Below are positions 58,133 to 64,000 of a stretch of 64,000 nt of DNA, in pieces (position 1 is the first letter of the stretch; every line of letters starts with the position of its first letter). The position numbers were made by a program, and so were the translations under genes. The DNA comes from Aquilaria yunnanensis (lineage: Eukaryota > Streptophyta > Magnoliopsida > Malvales > Thymelaeaceae). The notes beneath the pieces are model-generated. The model worked only from the letters and a program-made list of their open reading frames with translations, was not told the DNA's origin and did not search any database. The stretch covers positions 36,750,492 to 36,814,491 of the forward strand of contig CM077600.1 of the NCBI GenBank assembly GCA_039654915.1, in the 5' to 3' direction.

Positions 58133-61100
58133 TTATGCAACACTGGCATTTGACCGAGCAATCCTCTGTGCCTCTTCTAGATCTTTCAAAAACCTGCATT
58201 TTAGTCAAATCAACAATTTAAGATAAACCCACTAACTTGCTGCACAGGTGTTTAATATGTGAGCAGATCTGGAAGCGGTACGAGTAGCAACGTAACGGAC
58301 TCAGAACCCATTTAAACAACAAAGAACAACTAATTCATTGTGCAATCAAAGAAACTTAAAAGCTGGGAGTATAGATCACATGGATCACGGAATCTTCAAC
58401 TGTGCAAATCTGTCACCTTACAGTATGCACATCAATAATTACTGATGAAATCTACAACAAACCTCTTAGAATTGAGAATCACTGATCCCCCAAGAATAAA
58501 ACGAATTCCAGAATTATTCACATTCTGCAGGGCAACAGAACGTGCCTCCTCATAGGTTGTTCCACCTACAATAAAAATTATTACCTCCTGTGGCCTGTAA
58601 AAGAATAAGTATCAATACAAGGTTATTGCCCACATCCCTGGGTAACTTAATTCCTGTCCATCTATTCTAGCATCAAAGTAGGATCCACTACATGAAGAAG
58701 AACAGAATGGATTCTTAAATCAACTTATTTCCGCCGATCAATTCTCTCAAAAACAAAAAAAACCTTCGTTCAACCGATCATACACTAAATTCCTTAAGCC
58801 AAACCTCACCCATTCATTCACCTATTTCAAATTTAGACAAGAGACTCCATGGCTTGAAAGCTCTTCTACTTCACCCACAAACATTATCCGGGAGGTGTAT
58901 TTTGCACAGGAATAGTTAATGTTGTGAATATTTCTGCGTTTGAGAGTCAGTACAGGTCATGGCCACAGGTGTACGCTGTAAGCACCTTTTTATTTTTTTA
59001 TTTTATGTGCTAGATTTTCAGTGAATAAAGTTTCTACATAACCTTTAGGATATATTAGTTGGGGTTCCTTTTAGATTCCTTCCATAGGAACCCTAAGAAT
59101 TAATTTTGTGCATGCTAACCAGTATATGATACTAAGCAGTATAGCATTTAAAACCAAGTAGTGTACATCCACATCCATGCACCGACAAGTTAATTTAAAA
59201 ATAGAAAAAGGCTTATAATCAGTATGCTTGTGGCCTTCTAAAACCTCAACAGTCAATAGGAAAACTACCCTCTCTAATCTACCCCTTTGTCTCTTCCTCC
59301 TACTTTGTCTTTGGGCCTACTCATGCTATTGCTAGATAGGGATAGCAAAATTTGACCCGACCTAACTTAATTTGACCAGAAAAGTCAACAACCCGAACCC
59401 AATTGCAATGAAACCAAGAAAAGCCAAACCCAAGCCCGACCTGACCCGGACCCAAAATGACCTGATAACTAAACTTGACAATACCTGATTTTAACTTAAA
59501 TCAACATAAAATATATAGTCAATAAAGACTTTAAAAAAATTATGATTTAATATATGTAAATGAGTTTCTTCTATTCTGTTGATCTGTTTTGCGTTGTAGA
59601 GCGTGCAAGTGAAAGCTATGGGATACGATTAGTGAAACGGTGATAGAGACATAGGAATAATTACGTTTTAGAAATTATAATACTCCTTCAGTCTCATATT
59701 CTTTGAAATATTTGACCTTTTCAAATAGTTTGAATTGAAGTTATTCATATTACTCCATCTGTCTCAAATTCTTTGCATCATTCGTATTTTAACAATTAAT
59801 CTATAATTTTTTATTTTCAACATTTTAATATATAAATAAAAAAATTTATAAATGAATGATAAATCAAGGCTTATAATTTTTAACTATCTTTTTTATAATT
59901 TTTTAATAAAAAATAATATAAATAAATTCAAGTCAAACTAGTCACAAAAGTTAAATAGAGCAAAGAAAATGGGACGGAGGGAGATTATTTGTTAAAAAAA
60001 AAATTAAAAAGTATATATTTAGAAACTATAAATCTTTATTTATTATTTAATATAATCATTTTTCATTTATATACTAAAATGTTGGAAATAAAAAATTATA
60101 GATTAATTATTGAATGGTGAATGTTACAAAAAACTTGACATAAATTGAGTATTTTATTAAACAAATTATATATTAATATATCTTTATAAATTTTATATTA
60201 TTTTATACTCCCTCCATCCCAAATTCTTTATACCATGCACTTTTCAGTAATTAATCTATGATTTTTTATTTTCATCATTTTAGCATATAAATGAAAAATC
60301 TTTACGTATAAATGATAAATCAAGACCTATAATTTCTAAATATATATTTTTAATTTTTTTTCTAATAAATAATAATATAAATAAATTCAAGTCAAACTAG
60401 CAAAAAAAGTCAAATGGAGCAAAGAAAGTGGGACGGAGGGAGTATGTCTAGTTAAATTAAATTTTAATCAAAACTAAACAAAAATTTGAATCAATTCAAC
60501 CAATTCGGCTCTTACATTAGTGAACTGAGTAAACCCGACAATCAAGTTGAATATGATCTAAGACCCGATAACCCAACCTGATTGAATCCGAACCCAAATA
60601 AATTAGGCCTGATCAAATCCAAACCCGAAATCAACCCGAACCCCAATAACCCAACCTGGACCCGAATACATACTAACTTGATTAAACCTGAACACAAATA
60701 GCTTGACCCAAACTTGACCCGACCCACCCAATTGTTATCCCTACTGCTAGATCACTGTCAAGAGGTACCAACTTCAAGACATAAACAACTGTTAGACAAA
60801 ATATATCCAGGTCAAGTGAAACTAAAAGTAATTTTGTTTTTTGAGAATGATTCACAGTGACAAACCTGCCCTGCTGAAAGTGATTTCCAACAAATGGGTA
60901 GTCCACATCACGCAATCGCCCCTTTGTTATGCTTTCCATAGTCTGGAACAAAAGAGGCTGGTGTTGCGTGTAGACATTCTCAACCCCCTATAATGACGGT
61001 TGCAAAACAAGTTACAAGATGAATATTTCAGACACAAATAGTGGGGAATATTTTATGAGTTTCAAAAGAGACTACTTCCAGGACTAACCTTCAAACCGCG

Positions 61101-63326
61101 AGCCATGTTGCGAGCAATATTCAGAAGATCACGATTCCCATAAAGATCACCTGTCCTCTTGTCCGCACCTGCTTGCTTCAGGAGAAATTGCACCAACTGT
61201 TTCCAAAATCACAGTAATTTTAACCAACTAAAAAAATAATGAATAACCTGTTCCTATGAAAGTACATGGAATATTCTGTTTCATAATGAACTGGGAAATG
61301 TAATTTCATGTGCTATTATATTTTCAGAGTATTAACAGATTTCTCAACTAGGGACACAAGAATATACAACACAGAAATAAATGTAAGTATGTAACACAAG
61401 TTTGGTAATTGGTCATCTTACCCCAGGCTTATACTTGGCTGACCGAGAAGCCAGTTTGTTGAAAAGCTGCATCAATTGAACAGGGCTTTCCTTCTCGTAT
61501 CTCAATGCATACAACATAACTAAACGTAGTCGATCAATATCAGATATATTTTCATTGTTCAAAAGATTTGTCACCGCCTGCGGGGAAAAGGACCCAAAGG
61601 TTATTATTATGCACGTAACCACCATTTGGAAGAAGGCAATTAAAAGACCGGAAGATATTAAAAAGAGAAACAGATATATAATTAAGGAATGAAGTCAGAG
61701 CATAGTTGAGAAATATAGTTTCTAGGGAAAAGAAACAATCAATTTATGACACTTATAATGATATAGCTTATGCCCAAGTTAACTGAGTGCGTACCTATAA
61801 AGTAACTGATTAAGAATTTTTATCATCAATAACCTGACATCTATTTAGTCCTACCAAAAAGGAAAAGCAAGAAAAGTATAAAAATAAAGAAAAGTGACTT
61901 TGCACGTTTGGCATCATCATCATATAACATGTTAACTCCAACTACATTATGGTGGTGGAAGAAGTTCATAATGTTAAATGATGTTAAAAAGTATTGACAT
62001 TAGAGATCCATTCAAAAGAGCAACACGGCAAGGCTTCACCTCATCATAATAAGTTTTTCTGCACTTGCATGGAAAAGTTGCACGAGATGGTGCTGAATGA
62101 AGACTCATTACTATTGTCATGTTCCATTACAAGATTGACAGTGTGAAAAAGTAGACTCATTTTGTTATGTGTCAATGGTACCATTACTTCAAACATCCTA
62201 AAGAAATGAACATCCACATATTCATACCTAGTATTTAAGTTGTAACTAAAGGACCTATAAGAATGATGTACTCCTGGATTATTCTTGCTCCTATATGATT
62301 CTCAAGAGTAGCCAAGTGGTTTAAGGCAATGGATTGTAAATCCACGATATGATAGCACATGCTGCTCATGAAGACTTAATTTATCATTCACGACAGTGCC
62401 CAGTTCTTCTGATTTGACAGTATTTTTCATTCATGGTCACTGATAATATACTCTGGTAGAATGTATAACTATCATAGATGGAAGATGACGAAGGAAAAAG
62501 AAAAAACCCTATACTACCTCAAAAGCTGCCCCTTGGCCGCTACTGCAGGCCAGCTCCTGCTCTTTCTCTGAAACCAACATAAGATTTCTTTCTTCAACTA
62601 TCTTGCTCATCTCTGTGACTAGTGTCACATGCTTTGAAACATTTCCATGCATTTTTCTGTACTCAGGGTAATTATCAACAAATCTGGCCATGTCTTCTGC
62701 AGAAACTCAAAAAGAAAATTTCATTTAATTTTATTGAACAGTTGATATATTACTGTTAGCCAGATGGAAAATACACAAATATTCTATTGGAAGCATACAA
62801 ACCTATTGTCTGGATATTTTGGTTGCTCTTTGCAACTTGCTGAAAGTCATCCACCATTCTTTTAATATTCATTCCAATATCTCCAAAATTCTCATACATG
62901 TTAGTTTTGAAGAAAGGATCTTGTTCCGAGGACAGCACAAGCTCCTGTAAGAATAAGACAAAAAAATAACAGTTTAGCCCTAAAAAAATGTGCATGGGTA
63001 TCTTTAGCACCGGAAACAATAGGAGTAACCTGCTGGTCTTTTGTGGACTTGCCTATGCTTGTTAAATCCACCTTGTTATCCTCAATACCTATCAATTCAT
63101 GGACCATTGCCTATCATAAAGCAATTCAGTCAATGTAATTGTTCCTCTTCATCTAAACAAAGCTCACTGATTAGCCAGATGATAGTGAGAGAACATATAC
63201 CTGATAGGTCCACTGATTAAGTAGTGGAGTCACAGGATCATCTCTTCTATCAATTATCAGCAGCAATGGAGACAATTCAGTTCTTCTGAAATCAAAAAGG
63301 CCACTTTCTTGCTGGTACATCAGCTT
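58133..63326 (-). CDS. VPS45: VPS45, Sec1/Munc18 family vesicle-fusion protein (5' part outside window)
   Basis: Nine exons read leftwards: 63326-63201, 63110-63030, 62944-62803, 62696-62518, 61577-61422, 61196-61089, 60987-60866, 58594-58463 and 58193-58133. All have GT-AG introns and matching phases, giving the last 368 residues of a protein of about 570. Landmarks are [20 protein letters not shown], then [67 protein letters not shown] and the C terminus [13 protein letters not shown]45 binds Tlg2/SYP4-type syntaxins and drives SNARE assembly at the trans-Golgi network and endosomes, where it is needed for vacuolar cargo sorting. Exons for the first 200 or so residues are not seen up to the right edge. 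The intron between the exons ending 60866 and starting 58594 is 2.3 kb because of transposons. No coding damage is visible. Confidence 0.96.
59753..59983. mobile_element. Stowaway-like MITE nested in the intronic hAT element
   Basis: Left end ctccatctgtctcaaattct and right end atgggacggagggag are inverted repeats, with TA on the left. An incomplete left end of a further copy (ctccttcagtctcatattct, from 59683) directly precedes it, and matching core sequence follows to about 60160. This copy therefore seems inserted into an older MITE. Confidence 0.8.
60208..60442. mobile_element. Stowaway-like MITE nested in the intronic hAT element
   Basis: Left end ctccctccatcccaaattct and right end gtgggacggagggag are inverted repeats flanked by TA on both sides (60206-60207, 60443-60444). 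235 bp, the best-preserved copy of the family in the window. Confidence 0.9.
62307..62350 (+). other. tRNA-like half (D arm and anticodon arm) in a VPS45 intron
   Basis: The sequence gtagccaagtggtttaaggc resembles a D arm with an A-box-like core. It is followed by 'tgga ttgtaaa tcca', an anticodon stem with a seven-base loop whose central triplet would be GTA (Tyr). No T arm (GGTTCGA) follows. It may be a decayed tRNA, a SINE head or chance. Confidence 0.3.
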
Positions 63327-64000
63327 CTGTCATATTTTACAGTATAAATAAAATCCAGCTGAGTGTCCTTTCTGCTGACACCAAAGTTCACGCGAAAGAG
63401 TTCATAATTCTTTATGCTAATTATCATCGTCATACTACAATGTACTCACAACAATTTAAGGTCAGCGACAAGAAGTTCATAATTTCAATTAACTGTTAAA
63501 ATCATATTGGCACTGGAAAACAATTCTTGTGAAAACCAAGTGGCAATATTTTATGGTGCATGCCTTACCAATGCAACTTTATTGTCAAGGGATAATTAAA
63601 TTGAACATGAACACTAATCCTTCCTCAAAGATTTTCCTTTCAATAAATATTGTCAACTTATTTTAGGTCTTGATTCATCAAATAAAAATCAGTCAAGCTC
63701 GTTTTAAACAAATTCTTTTACATAACCAAAAACTCATACGGTGAAACGAAAAGGAAAATAAAGGACAATCCTCGGGTTAGTCCCACCTGTAACAAGTAAC
63801 AGCTGCATCCTATGTATCCCCAATCTCACCAGTATCAACATACATCTTTCCTTTATAATTCTAGCAATTACACCCCTGAAACTGATTCCTCAGAGCAATT
63901 TACTTCCCCAGGCAAAATAATAATACTCTTACCCCCATTAGTATGAATTCTTTTTTGATAAGTCACATTAGTATGAATCTAAAGAAATAACTTAAGAGAT
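63327..64000 (-). other. VPS45 intron sequence at the window edge
   Basis: No VPS45 exon is recognisable here in any minus frame, so the preceding exon must lie beyond the right edge. No element ends are seen. Confidence 0.5.

Larger units (their letters stand above)
59337..60743. mobile_element. hAT-type element in the largest VPS45 intron, with nested MITEs
   Basis: The ends tagggatagcaa and ttgttatcccta are perfect inverted repeats of 12 bp. The flanking 8-mers ttgctaga (59329-59336) and ctgctaga (60744-60751) match at seven positions. Subterminal 'gacccgac' on the left and 'cccgaacccaa' / 'ttgacccgaccc' on the right are internal repeats. The element carries Stowaway-like MITEs at 59753 and 60208, so it was invaded after it inserted. 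There is no transposase. Confidence 0.88.

Overview
The window is nuclear DNA from a flowering plant, most likely a eudicot. The base composition is AT-rich, GT-AG introns split most genes, and the proteins are plant-specific families or clear plant orthologues. Plant-type transposons (MULE, hAT, Stowaway-like MITEs, a LINE and a putative solo LTR) fill the gene-poor stretches. I did not try to name the species.

Six genes are supported. From left to right they are: a single-exon plastid mitoferrin-like carrier (7168-8412, +); a five-exon plastid-targeted NTF2/SnoaL-like protein (9896-11363, -), convergent with the carrier; an LRR receptor kinase of subfamily XI, RGI/RCH-like (25599-29010, +, one intron); a RING-variant (RINGv/MARCH-type) membrane E3 ligase (35808-38595, +, six introns); a DUF506 PD-(D/E)XK-like protein (43352-44277, +, two introns); and the 3' two thirds of VPS45, a Sec1/Munc18 protein of the endosomal/TGN fusion machinery (58133-63326, -, nine exons, 5' end outside the window). 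A truncated relic of the plant pathogen-related-protein family lies at 30229-30616. These genes form no pathway together. Two neighbours (carrier and NTF2-like) look plastid-targeted, but nothing else links them.

The left third is a transposon graveyard with a notable theme: mobile elements carrying pieces of host genes. Two members of one MULE family carry different gene starts. The element at 1187-2479 holds the start of GDP-mannose 4,6-dehydratase, and the one at 17652-18913 holds the first exon of cohesin SMC1 with its Walker A motif. A third, different MULE at 50492-54573 holds a scrambled fragment of a GT14 glycosyltransferase. A hAT-type element at 19046-19954 with a perfect 8-bp target duplication contains about 370 bp of plastid rpoC2. 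Next to these are a MULE with a perfect 9-bp duplication (2706-3830), a 3-kb putative solo LTR (3932-6905), and a LINE remnant split by a hAT element.

The right half holds a 4.7-kb decayed hAT transposase element (45695-50395), the 4.1-kb MULE beside it, and another hAT-type element at 54858-55481. The largest VPS45 intron contains a hAT-type element that itself contains two Stowaway-like MITEs.

I found no bacterial-type system, CRISPR array or clearly new gene family. The most unusual content is the cluster of captured gene and organelle fragments.
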